Shown here: in pieces, positions 8,832 through 17,151 of the stretch | Layout of the letters: every line of letters begins with the position of its first letter | Numbering within the stretch: the stretch's first letter is position 1 | Origin: Candidatus Kaiserbacteria bacterium RIFCSPHIGHO2_01_FULL_53_29 | GTDB taxonomy: Bacteria > Patescibacteriota > Minisyncoccia > Phycocordibacterales > UBA2100 | Direction: 5' to 3' | DNA length: 43,379 nt | Assembly: GCA_001781125.1 (NCBI GenBank) | Contig: MFKT01000015.1 | Span: 1 to 43,379 of the forward strand | Position numbers and translations under genes: made by a program | Notes under the pieces: model-generated | Database searches by the model: none | What the model saw: the letters and a program-made list of their open reading frames with translations, nothing else | What the model was told of the DNA's origin: nothing

Positions 8832-11072
8832 ATGGAAATCAAGCTTCCGAAAAGTCTTTACGACCACATCGCATCGTTGGCTATATCTGCACCCGAGAAA
8901 ACGGCGCTTGTCGCAACGGACGAAAAAGGCGTTGTCACCGAGGAAATCTCGTATGCCAACTTGCTTGAGAAGATCCTCGCCGCTGCCGCAGAACTCAAAG
9001 ACCTCGGTCTGCAAAAAGGGGACCGCATCGCGCTCGCATTTCGGAATTCGCCCGCGCTCCTCATATGGAGCTGGGCCGCGTGGGCGGGCGGGATCGTTAC
9101 CGTGCCCATGGATACCAAGCGCGACACGCCGGAGCTGTACGAATACAAAATAAATCTCAATAAAGCAAAATTACTTATTCTCGAGCGCGGTATTCAGGTT
9201 GCCAAGCTCCCCGGCGTGCGCATCAAGGTGCATACAGGGTTTGAAAACCCACGAGGCGACGCCTCGTGGGTTCAGAATCTTTCGCATCAGGCACTCGTTC
9301 TTTTCACCTCCGGCACCACCGGCCACCCCAAGGGCGCCATGCTCTCGCTGGAGAATCTCATCGTGAATGCCGACGGCATTCGTGAGTGGCTTCGGATTAC
9401 CGCAGACGACACATTCCTCGTAAACTTGCCGCTGCACCACATCAACTCAACCACCTTTTGCCTCTCCACACTTCTTGCGGGCGGCACGATCGCGATACCG
9501 CCTCAATATTCCAACTCGCACTTTTGGCAGCAAATGGCAAAAACGGGGGCGACCATCACGTCAGTCGTACAATCGATAGTATTCGACCAATTGCATCGGG
9601 AGCAAGAGTTTGCAGCCCTCAAAGAAAAGATACGGCTTACGAGGATGCAGATCGGCTCGGCCCCTGTCATCGCGCAATCTGTACAGGAGTTCAAGAAAAA
9701 ATTTGGCATTCCTCTCTACCAAGGTTACGGACAGACGGAAACGGCACTTCGCGTGACGGGCGTACCGATGGATATTCCGGACGAGCTCTACGAACTACTT
9801 GTAGAAGAAAATTCCATCGGAGAACCGATGCCGTGGGCAGACCTTCAAGTATCGAATGATGAAGGGAAGCTGCTCGGTGAAGGAGAGGAAGGCGAGCTTG
9901 TGGTAAAAGGTCCAGCTGTCATGGAAGGCTATCTCGGGATGGAACCGGCGTTTCGCGACGGCTACTTCCTCACAGGGGATATCGGCTGCTACCGCGTTAT
10001 TGATGGCCGCAAGTATTTCTATCTCAAGGGCCGTAAGCGGGAAATAATCATCAAGGGCGGCGTCAACATCTCACCGGTCGCAGTAGAAAATGCGCTCAAG
10101 AGGATTTCCGATGATATAGAGCAAGTGCATGTGGTGGCTGTAGCCGACGAGCGCTATGGCGAGGAGGCCGGCGCTGTCATCTCGTGGAAGTCAGACATCC
10201 ACGAAGAGAGTGCAAAACGCAAGCTGAAGACCGCGCTCCTCTTGGGCTCTCCCTATATCAGCGCATACGAAACGCCCAAATACATCACCTCGTTTCCAGT
10301 GAGCGAACTCCCGATGACTTCCACGGGCAAGGTCCAGCGCAGTGTTCTTAAAGACAAAATCCCATACGAAAAATTTGAATCCATTTACGGATTGCTAAAA
10401 ACTTCCGACTTCCGGTTCACCGTCCTGCACCGCTATTCACGCTGGAGCGCAGCTTCGCATGAATTACACAAACAGTGCTGGGGTGGCCTCGCCGGTACAG
10501 CTGCGGAGTACGACAAAAGTACTTCCCGGCAGATAACCGTTCTCGCGGCAAAGCCGGACAATTCTCTCGCGGGGCAGATTGCTATCGTCCGTACAAATCT
10601 CTCGGAAGGTGAACTTCTCGGAAAAAAGTATGATGAACTGGTTTCCGAAGCATTTGATAGGGATGGAAAGGCGCTCGTGTGCATTTCTATTTGCAGCGCC
10701 GACTATAAACCCAAGCCTGTCCCAACCGTCGGCGTTCACCCAAGCCCTGAAGATGTTCGGAAGTATCTTGCGGAAGGGAATGATCCGGTCATGAGATTTC
10801 ATGAAAAGCCGAAAGCCGGACTTGCCACGGGTGCACGGCTTATCGACGTTATCGAGAACGGGAGGCCCGAAGACAAGAGCGCTCTTGGCTACAATATGCT
10901 TGTGAAATACCCCGGACCCGGTGAGTCGGTCGCCATCACGACCGGTGCTCCCGTATCAAATCAACTTATTGAACTTGTGTTGCTCATCGCGCGCGATATC
11001 GGAATCAAGAATGTCTATGCCTACTCGCGCCCTGGAGGATTAGCCTCCTACCTATCCACAAAGAAAGTTTGA
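8832..11072 (+). CDS. AMP-dependent synthetase/ligase with C-terminal GNAT-like extension
   Basis: 746 aa; LFTSGTTGHPKGAMLS, YGQTE, YFLTGDIG, STGKVQRSVLKDK; the last ~200 aa resemble a GNAT fold (inference). Confidence 0.85.
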   Translation: MEIKLPKSLYDHIASLAISAPEKTALVATDEKGVVTEEISYANLLEKILAAAAELKDLGLQKGDRIALAFRNSPALLIWSWAAWAGGIVTVPMDTKRDTPELYEYKINLNKAKLLILERGIQVAKLPGVRIKVHTGFENPRGDASWVQNLSHQALVLFTSGTTGHPKGAMLSLENLIVNADGIREWLRITADDTFLVNLPLHHINSTTFCLSTLLAGGTIAIPPQYSNSHFWQQMAKTGATITSVVQSIVFDQLHREQEFAALKEKIRLTRMQIGSAPVIAQSVQEFKKKFGIPLYQGYGQTETALRVTGVPMDIPDELYELLVEENSIGEPMPWADLQVSNDEGKLLGEGEEGELVVKGPAVMEGYLGMEPAFRDGYFLTGDIGCYRVIDGRKYFYLKGRKREIIIKGGVNISPVAVENALKRISDDIEQVHVVAVADERYGEEAGAVISWKSDIHEESAKRKLKTALLLGSPYISAYETPKYITSFPVSELPMTSTGKVQRSVLKDKIPYEKFESIYGLLKTSDFRFTVLHRYSRWSAASHELHKQCWGGLAGTAAEYDKSTSRQITVLAAKPDNSLAGQIAIVRTNLSEGELLGKKYDELVSEAFDRDGKALVCISICSADYKPKPVPTVGVHPSPEDVRKYLAEGNDPVMRFHEKPKAGLATGARLIDVIENGRPEDKSALGYNMLVKYPGPGESVAITTGAPVSNQLIELVLLIARDIGIKNVYAYSRPGGLASYLSTKKV
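9246..9272. repeat. 27-bp palindrome inside the AMP-ligase gene
   Basis: AACCCACGAGGCG-A-CGCCTCGTGGGTT; second copy at 22489-22517. Confidence 0.9.
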
Positions 11073-11146
11073 CGTTTCCCGAACGTCTGATAGAGTGTAA
11101 GTACTAACCCCTGTTCGTTCATCAGTACCAAAATCGGAGGCTTACG

Positions 11147-11428
11147 ATGCAACTGGCATCACTTCTCGCACAATATCTGCTCTCCACCATCCCTCTCCTC
11201 ACGGAAGAGGATTATCTCGAACAAGCCGGCGATCTCATGACTGGGGTCGTTTTCGCTGAATGCGATCAACGCAAAATTGCTGACGCCTTCTCGAAGCAGG
11301 CCCCTCTCGCCGGTATGGACTCGGACATCGCTGCCGCGTTCGTCGCCGACATGAAGCCGTACCACCGTCATCAAACCGGTACATCTCACGTCTCGGAACC
11401 CGACGGCGCAGTTCCGGTCAACGCCTGA
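11147..11428 (+). CDS. Small hypothetical protein
   Basis: 93 aa; strong SD (GGAGGCTTACGATG); terminator downstream. Confidence 0.65.
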   Translation: MQLASLLAQYLLSTIPLLTEEDYLEQAGDLMTGVVFAECDQRKIADAFSKQAPLAGMDSDIAAAFVADMKPYHRHQTGTSHVSEPDGAVPVNA

Positions 11429-11480
11429 TCAATCAGGCAGCTCTCTTTGCACCTTCTGCTCTCAGCAGCACCTTTAACAT

Positions 11481-11519
11481 CACCACCATTCGCTTTTTGC
11501 TTATGGTGGTGTTCCTTTT
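11481..11519 (+). terminator. Intrinsic terminator
   Basis: CACCACCAT (11481-11489)/ATGGTGGTG (11503-11511) followed by TTCCTTTT. Confidence 0.7.
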
Positions 11520-11690
11520 GCCTGATTTTGAGCCATCAAATAGACATTTCCCCTTTCACCCTCATGAAGACGTTGCGTATTTCAGGGGATACGGTACGAT
11601 TGCCGCGAATGTAAGTTTTCCATACTCTATTATTTTTTGGAGTGGAAAGGTTGGTTTACATTATTTTAGAGGAAACACATACAAAGAATC

Positions 11691-12050
11691 ATGGCTAAGA
11701 AGCTATACGTCGGCGGGCTGCCCTACAGCACGACCGATACAGAGCTCAAAGAGGCCTTCGCGCAAGCAGGGACTGTCGAGTCTGCCGTCATCATCATGGA
11801 CAAGATGAGCGGTCGCTCGAAGGGTTTCGGTTTCGTCGAGATGTCTTCCGACGAGGAAGCACAGAAGGCGGTTGAGGTAATGAACGGCAAGGACTTCGGC
11901 GGACGCACGCTCACGGTAAATGAGGCGCGCCCGATGGAAGACCGCCCACGACGGGACTTTCGTGGTGGTGGCAGCGGTGGAAATGACCGCGGCGGCTACG
12001 GTGGTGGACGTGGTGGAAACGGAGGTGGGGGAGGCGGCAGAAGCTGGTAA
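11691..12050 (+). CDS. RRM-domain RNA-binding protein with Gly-rich tail
   Basis: 119 aa; RNP2 KLYVGGLP, RNP1 KGFGFVEM; RGG/GGGG tail. Confidence 0.95.
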   Translation: MAKKLYVGGLPYSTTDTELKEAFAQAGTVESAVIIMDKMSGRSKGFGFVEMSSDEEAQKAVEVMNGKDFGGRTLTVNEARPMEDRPRRDFRGGGSGGNDRGGYGGGRGGNGGGGGGRSW

Positions 12051-12070
12051 CTCCATTTTTTTGTTTTTGA

Positions 12071-12100
12071 ACAGCCCCGCGAGAGCGGGGCTGTTTGCTT
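12071..12100 (+). terminator. Intrinsic terminator
   Basis: ACAGCCCCGC-GAGA-GCGGGGCTGT then TTGCTT. Confidence 0.8.
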
Positions 12101-12271
12101 GCGCACGCGCGTACTTGGTGTATCTATAGCATCGGAACGTGTTCGTTCCGATTTGAACCTTCTCCTGTCGGTCTGCGACCGACAGTCGAACCGCCTCCGG
12201 CGGCACCTCGCGGAGGAATCATATCCACATGTGAGCAAGCGGTTTACGTATTTATCACCCATAATAGAGAG

Positions 12272-12637
12272 ATGAGGTACGGCGCGCTCCTTGGCTGGGG
12301 TATTGTGATCTACGCTGTCATGGCCCTCGCATGGTCGGGATTCGGTATCTATGGATTAGCAGGCACGATCGCTTCCCGAGTGCTTGAGCTTTTGGTCTTG
12401 ATCATCGTAGCGACGATCGCGGGCCGCTCGCTTCGATTCCATTCGTGGAATGATATCCTCCCATACTCGGTCTCGTGGGCGATCTTGATAGGGCTTTTGG
12501 ATGCTGTGTATAACGTTCCCTTCGGGGGATGGGAAATATATGCCGATTGGAATCTGTGGGTCGGGTATACACTTGTGGTCCTGGTCCCTCTGCTTGCGCC
12601 TTTCACGCGGGTAAGCGTGCAAACGCGCGAGGGCTGA
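12272..12637 (+). CDS. Hypothetical membrane protein (several TM segments)
   Basis: MRYGALLGWGIVIYAVMALAWSGFGIYGLAG...; CATAAT 6 nt before ATG. Confidence 0.7.
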   Translation: MRYGALLGWGIVIYAVMALAWSGFGIYGLAGTIASRVLELLVLIIVATIAGRSLRFHSWNDILPYSVSWAILIGLLDAVYNVPFGGWEIYADWNLWVGYTLVVLVPLLAPFTRVSVQTREG

Positions 12638-12641
12638 CATG

Positions 12642-12774
12642 CCCGGCAGGACAATTTCGAATTGCCTTGGTTGTGACATACTGCAATGAAATCGGTAATT
12701 GATAGAGAAATACAGGACAATCTCATTATGGAAAATTATTGCGGCAAGAACTATTCGAAATTGTACTAGCCGGG
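12642..12774. repeat. MITE-like 133-bp element with ~21-bp terminal inverted repeats
   Basis: CCCGGCAGGACAATTTCGAAT and the complement of ATTCGAAATTGTACTAGCCGGG (one indel, one mismatch). Confidence 0.75.
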
Positions 12775-12775
12775 T

Positions 12776-13921
12776 ATGAGCGCGCTTGATCTTCATCGTT
12801 TTCTGCTGCGATTCGCGCTTGCGGGGGTGAATGTATTTGCGTGGATATTTGTATTCCAATATTTTTATCTTATTGAGCCGAGCATCGCGCACGCGCTCGC
12901 GCGCGTGGCCCTCCTGTACGCGCTTTCACAAATGATTACCTGCCTCCTGACGCCCTATGCCGCGCGGGCGCTCCGCAAGGGTGCACGTCGCATGCTCATA
13001 CTGGCAGTCCTCGTTGCGGCCTCCGCTCTCGTTGCTCTGGGCAGCACCTTTGCCGCGTACTGGAGTGTTGCCTACGTACCCCTCGGTGTTGCGGCATTTG
13101 CGATCGCGCTCGGGATATACCGTGCGTTATATTTCGTTCCCTATGAAATCGAGGCGCTCGTCGCGGGACCTGCGCGTAGGGGAATGGGGACAGAGCTCTT
13201 CATCGCGCTCGCTCCGCTGGCAGTCGGACTGTTCATTGTGAGCACCGAGTATGGCCCCATATGGATCATGTACATTGGCGCGACTGTGGTAGCCCTCTCT
13301 GCGCTCCCGCTTCTGTATCTGCGCGAAATCCACGAAGGGTATTCATGGGGATATCGGGAGACATTTGTGCAGCTCCTTGCGCGCGCGAATCGTCCTGCCG
13401 TGACACACGCATTCCTCGAAGGAATTTCCGGCGCCGCTCTCCTCCTTTTTTGGCCCATTGCAGTATTTTTGATAGCGGGATGGTCGTATGGGATGCTCGG
13501 TGTCATTCTCACGCTCACATTCCTCGTCGCGATTCTTTCGCGGACGCTCGTTCGCAAAGGAGTCCGCCGCGCCGGCCTGCATCAATCTCGTCCGCTCAAT
13601 GTCATTTTTGCAGCGACTCCGTGGCTCTTTCGTATGCTGGTAGGCACTCCACTCGGGGTCGTGGTCGTTGACTCATACTTCTTCACGACAACACCGCGCC
13701 GCACCGGCCTCGATCCTCTCACATTCGAACAATTCGCCGACGCGGGCACATACGTCGACGAATACACGGCACTCAAAGAGATGGCGCTCGCCCTCGGAAA
13801 GACCGCCGCCTGTATTCTCGGCGCCATTCTCGCGCTTCTCGCATCGGTCCCCGTAGCGCTTGTGTGTGTATTCATTGCAGCTGCGCTTGCATCGGTGACC
13901 GTGGCGCTCCGTCCTCGATAA
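12776..13921 (+). CDS. Polytopic membrane protein, MFS-like transporter
   Basis: 381 aa with about 10-12 hydrophobic segments. Confidence 0.7.
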   Translation: MSALDLHRFLLRFALAGVNVFAWIFVFQYFYLIEPSIAHALARVALLYALSQMITCLLTPYAARALRKGARRMLILAVLVAASALVALGSTFAAYWSVAYVPLGVAAFAIALGIYRALYFVPYEIEALVAGPARRGMGTELFIALAPLAVGLFIVSTEYGPIWIMYIGATVVALSALPLLYLREIHEGYSWGYRETFVQLLARANRPAVTHAFLEGISGAALLLFWPIAVFLIAGWSYGMLGVILTLTFLVAILSRTLVRKGVRRAGLHQSRPLNVIFAATPWLFRMLVGTPLGVVVVDSYFFTTTPRRTGLDPLTFEQFADAGTYVDEYTALKEMALALGKTAACILGAILALLASVPVALVCVFIAAALASVTVALRPR

Positions 13922-13933
13922 CAAAAACAAAAC

Positions 13934-13967
13934 CGCGTAAGGGGACAGACACAACATCCCTTACGCG
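13934..13967. terminator. Shared terminator between convergent genes
   Basis: CGCGTAAGGG/CCCTTACGCG. Confidence 0.7.
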
Positions 13968-13990
13968 ATTCACAGCGGCGCTTTCGATCA

Positions 13991-14266
13991 TCAACGGCGC
14001 ACGATGCGCCGGCGAGACCACTGCGAGCTCGCAGGGGGCGCTGGGGGTACAGGAAGGTTACGCAACAATCTCATCGCGTCTAACACGCGAGGAGCATAAC
14101 TCGCGGCCTCCTGTTCACTCATTCGATACAAATCCGCCAGGATCTCGATAGCAAGGACGTACTCGCTCTCTTGCTCAAACTTCGGTTCGTCTGCCTGCGC
14201 AGCCAACTCACGCAACAACCTTTCCGCGGCCTTGCGGATATCTCGCGTGGAGAGTGATTTTGGCAT
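13991..14266 (-). CDS. Small hypothetical protein
   Basis: 91 aa; strong SD (AAGGAGGCTCCGATG). Confidence 0.6.
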   Translation of the reverse strand: MPKSLSTRDIRKAAERLLRELAAQADEPKFEQESEYVLAIEILADLYRMSEQEAASYAPRVLDAMRLLRNLPVPPAPPASSQWSRRRIVRR

Positions 14267-14307
14267 CGGAGCCTCCTTGATCCGACTGTGGATTGTACGG
14301 ATTTTTC

Positions 14308-14760
14308 CTAATCGAACAAGGAAGCCACGACTTCTTTGACGAGATTGCCGTCTGCCTGGCCGGCTAATTCTTTCATGACAGCTCCGGTGAGTTTGCCAGC
14401 GCCCGATGCGTCCGTGACACCAAGCTCTTCTTTCTTCGCGCGCGCGACTTTTTCTATTTCCTCGCGGCTTATCATTTGCGGCAAATATTCTTCGATGATC
14501 TTCAACTCACTCAATTCTTTCTCAGCCAGCTCCGCACGACTGCCTTTTGCGAATGCTTCGGAAGCTTCTTTGCGCTGTTTTGCCAAACGTTTCAGTACCG
14601 TAACGGCGTCGTCGTCGGCAAGTTCTTCCGTCGGTTTCTTTCCTTTTGCGACTAGTTCATTCGTAAACGCAGCGAGCGCTCCGCGCAGTGTCTGAACCCG
14701 CAAATCGTCGCGCGCCTTCATCGCGGCGATCATGTCGGTACGGATTTTTGCCGTTAACAT
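14308..14760 (-). CDS. GatB/YqeY domain-containing protein
   Basis: 150 aa; MLTAKIRTDMIAAMKARDDLRVQTLRGALAAFTN...LPQMISREEIE; TATACT 6 nt before ATG. Confidence 0.9.
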   Translation of the reverse strand: MLTAKIRTDMIAAMKARDDLRVQTLRGALAAFTNELVAKGKKPTEELADDDAVTVLKRLAKQRKEASEAFAKGSRAELAEKELSELKIIEEYLPQMISREEIEKVARAKKEELGVTDASGAGKLTGAVMKELAGQADGNLVKEVVASLFD

Positions 14761-14801
14761 TGTGCCAGTATAGCAAGAACGTCACGTGGTACAATCGCGA
14801 A

Positions 14802-15842
14802 ATGGAGTGGCTCATCATCGGACTTCTGATAGCGAACCTCGCGCTTTTGGCTTTTCTTTTCATGCGCAAACCTGCTGCACCCCTACAAGATCAGAGTGGA
14901 ATGATTATGTTGCAGCAGCAGATGCAGGATCTTTCAAAGACACTCGACGCGCGAGTCGCAGAATCTTCAAAAACCATGCAAGAGAACTCTCATCGGCAAT
15001 TCTCTGAGTCCGCTCGTCTTATTAAGGAAATCACCCAAGAAGTCACTTCGGTAAAGGAGATTGGGAGACAGACGGGAAAATTTGCTGAGCAACTTCAAAA
15101 CTTACAAGATATTCTCAAGAACCCGAAACAACGTGGCATCCTCGGCGAATATTACCTCGAGACCGTGCTCAAGAATGTCCTCCCTCCCGGCATGTACCAA
15201 ATGCAGTACCCCTTCAAAAACGGCGAGATTGTGGACGCCGCCGTCTTTGTCAACGAGAAAATTGTCCCTATCGATTCCAAGTTCTCACTCGATAACTACA
15301 ACCGTCTTGTCCATGCTCCCGGTGCTGAGAGACCTGCATTTGAAAAAGCTTTCGTGAACGATCTCAAGCTTCGCATTCAGGAAACGGCTAAGTACATTCG
15401 ACCAGAGGAGAATACAATGGACTTCGCCTTCATGTTTATCCCATCGGAAGGTATCTATTACGATTTGCTCACCAATCAGGTGGGTACAGGCGAGGAAGAA
15501 AACCTTATCCAACGTGCGGCCGGGAAGTACAAGGTCATCATCGTTTCGCCCACGTCATTCCTTGCCTACCTCCAGACGGTCATGCAGGGCTTAAAGGCCC
15601 TTCAAATAGAGAAACGCGCCGAAGAGATCCAAAAGCGTATAGGTGAACTCGTTAAACACATCGAATCTACGAACTCTTTTTATCTAAAATTAGGTGCAGC
15701 GCTTGTAACTGTTGTATCTCATTATAATTCTGGCCACAAAGAACTTGCTAAAATCGACAAGGACGTTTATCGGATATCAGGTGACAGGGCAGAAGTTGAG
15801 CCCATCCTTCTAGAGAAGCCAACTCTTGCAGTCGACGAATAA
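14802..15842 (+). CDS. rmuC: DNA recombination protein RmuC
   Basis: N-terminal TM plus coiled coil, KQRGILGEYYLETVLKNVLPPGMYQMQYPF, IVPIDSKFSLDNY, FMFIPSEGIYY; start re-assigned to 14802. Confidence 0.93.
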   Translation: MEWLIIGLLIANLALLAFLFMRKPAAPLQDQSGMIMLQQQMQDLSKTLDARVAESSKTMQENSHRQFSESARLIKEITQEVTSVKEIGRQTGKFAEQLQNLQDILKNPKQRGILGEYYLETVLKNVLPPGMYQMQYPFKNGEIVDAAVFVNEKIVPIDSKFSLDNYNRLVHAPGAERPAFEKAFVNDLKLRIQETAKYIRPEENTMDFAFMFIPSEGIYYDLLTNQVGTGEEENLIQRAAGKYKVIIVSPTSFLAYLQTVMQGLKALQIEKRAEEIQKRIGELVKHIESTNSFYLKLGAALVTVVSHYNSGHKELAKIDKDVYRISGDRAEVEPILLEKPTLAVDE

Positions 15843-16389
15843 GCAAGGTATAGTGGCGCCTCATATGGCTAAAATCGCGATTATAGAAACAGGGGGGAAA
15901 CAGTACGTTGTCACTAAGGATAGTGTTTTGGATATTGAGAAGCTCGACGGTGTCTCTGAAAAGGGGACGAAAATAACTTTCGACAAAGTCCTTCTCACCG
16001 ACGATGGCAAGGAAACGCAGATTGGCGCACCATATGTCTCCGGCGCCAAGGTCTCGGCGGAGCTTGTAGAGGAAGGCCGCGATGCGAAAGTGACTGTCAT
16101 CCGCTATCGCCAAAAGAGCCGCTATTTCAAAAAGAAGGGCCACCGCCAACCATACGCCAAGGTGCGCATCACCGCGCTCCCATAAATAAACCGCGGGCCA
16201 AGGGCCCGCGGTAGCGATCCACATCCCGCCAACGAACAGGGATAGTGCGACAATAAACACGGCCATCGTGGTGATGTGGCGGTTGGTATAATAGTGGAGT
16301 AGTACTCCCCACCCCACGAACGCGAATGCGCTGAGGACACTCGCTACCACGAGACTGGCGATTTGCCAGTCGAATTCGCCAAAGAGCAT
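15748..16389 (-). CDS. Small membrane protein ORF; only the N-terminal ~60 aa are convincing, the rest is antisense to rplU
   Basis: Strong SD (AGAGGAGGTTGCCATG) and at least two TM segments; the frame stays open through a hairpin (16191-16211) and all of rplU. Confidence 0.4.
   Translation of the reverse strand: MLFGEFDWQIASLVVASVLSAFAFVGWGVLLHYYTNRHITTMAVFIVALSLFVGGMWIATAGPWPAVYLWERGDAHLGVWLAVALLFEIAALLAIADDSHFRIAAFLYKLRRDLGAGDIWCANLRFLAIVGEKDFVESYFRPLFRDTVELLNIQNTILSDNVLFPPCFYNRDFSHMRRHYTLLIRRLQELASLEGWAQLLPCHLISDKRPCRF
15865..16185 (+). CDS. rplU: 50S ribosomal protein L21
   Basis: MAKIAIIETGGKQYVVTKDSVLDIEKL...RYRQKSRYFKKKGHRQPYAKVRI. Confidence 0.96.
   Translation: MAKIAIIETGGKQYVVTKDSVLDIEKLDGVSEKGTKITFDKVLLTDDGKETQIGAPYVSGAKVSAELVEEGRDAKVTVIRYRQKSRYFKKKGHRQPYAKVRITALP
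16181..16211 (-). terminator. Hairpin with U-rich tail on the minus strand
   Basis: CCGCGGGCC/GGCCCGCGG (16191-16199/16203-16211), minus-strand tail TTTATTTAT. Confidence 0.6.
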
Positions 16390-16439
16390 GGCAACCTCCT
16401 CTTGGTTGTTGCCCCTCTAGTATACGTCAGCACATGTGG

Positions 16440-17054
16440 CTAGCGCCTGCTCTCAAGCGCGTTCTTGAGTGTTTCAGGATCTGCGTACTCAAGTTCGCTA
16501 CCCGTGGAAAGACCCCGGCCGAGAGACGTAATTTTCAGCGATGGCAAGGTAAGACCTTGCCGTGATTCAAGTTGTTCACGCACTTGAATGGCGGTCGCAT
16601 CGCCCTCGGGGTTGGCAGGGAAGGCGAGGATGATCTCTTTAAGACCGTTTTTTACATGGGCTGGTATCGATTCTAGTAATTGCTTGATGCGCAAGTTATT
16701 GGTCTTTTCAGATGCAAGCGAAACTGTGCCGCCGAGGACGAAGTAGTGCCCACGGAAATTATGCGAGTACTCGAGCGCGGCGAGGTCGGCATCTGATGCG
16801 ACGACGGCGAGAAGAGATTTGTCACGTTCGAGGTTGGTACATATGCCACAGACTTTTTCTTTACCACTGAAAAAACGCATGCATTGTGTACACTGATGCA
16901 CCGAGGCGCCGAGCGATTGCACAGCCTCGATCAGTTCGCGGCGAGTAGCAGCCGAAGAGCGCAAGAGGAATTGCACGAACCGGCTCGCCTGCCGCGGCCC
17001 GATGCCGGGGAATCGGACGAAAAGAGAAACTAATCGCTCGATGGCGTCTGACAT
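16440..17054 (-). CDS. recR: Recombination protein RecR
   Basis: 204 aa from MSDAIERLVSLFVRFPGIGPRQASRFVQFLL; zinc finger CTQCMRFFSGKEKVCGIC; Toprim domain. Confidence 0.94.
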   Translation of the reverse strand: MSDAIERLVSLFVRFPGIGPRQASRFVQFLLRSSAATRRELIEAVQSLGASVHQCTQCMRFFSGKEKVCGICTNLERDKSLLAVVASDADLAALEYSHNFRGHYFVLGGTVSLASEKTNNLRIKQLLESIPAHVKNGLKEIILAFPANPEGDATAIQVREQLESRQGLTLPSLKITSLGRGLSTGSELEYADPETLKNALESRR

Positions 17055-17151
17055 GCCGACATCATACACCAGGGAACATTTCGCGCAGCCAACCAATACA
17101 TATTCCCTAGTTTGCGAGTTTGCGCTACCGCGCGAATAGGGAATATTCAGA

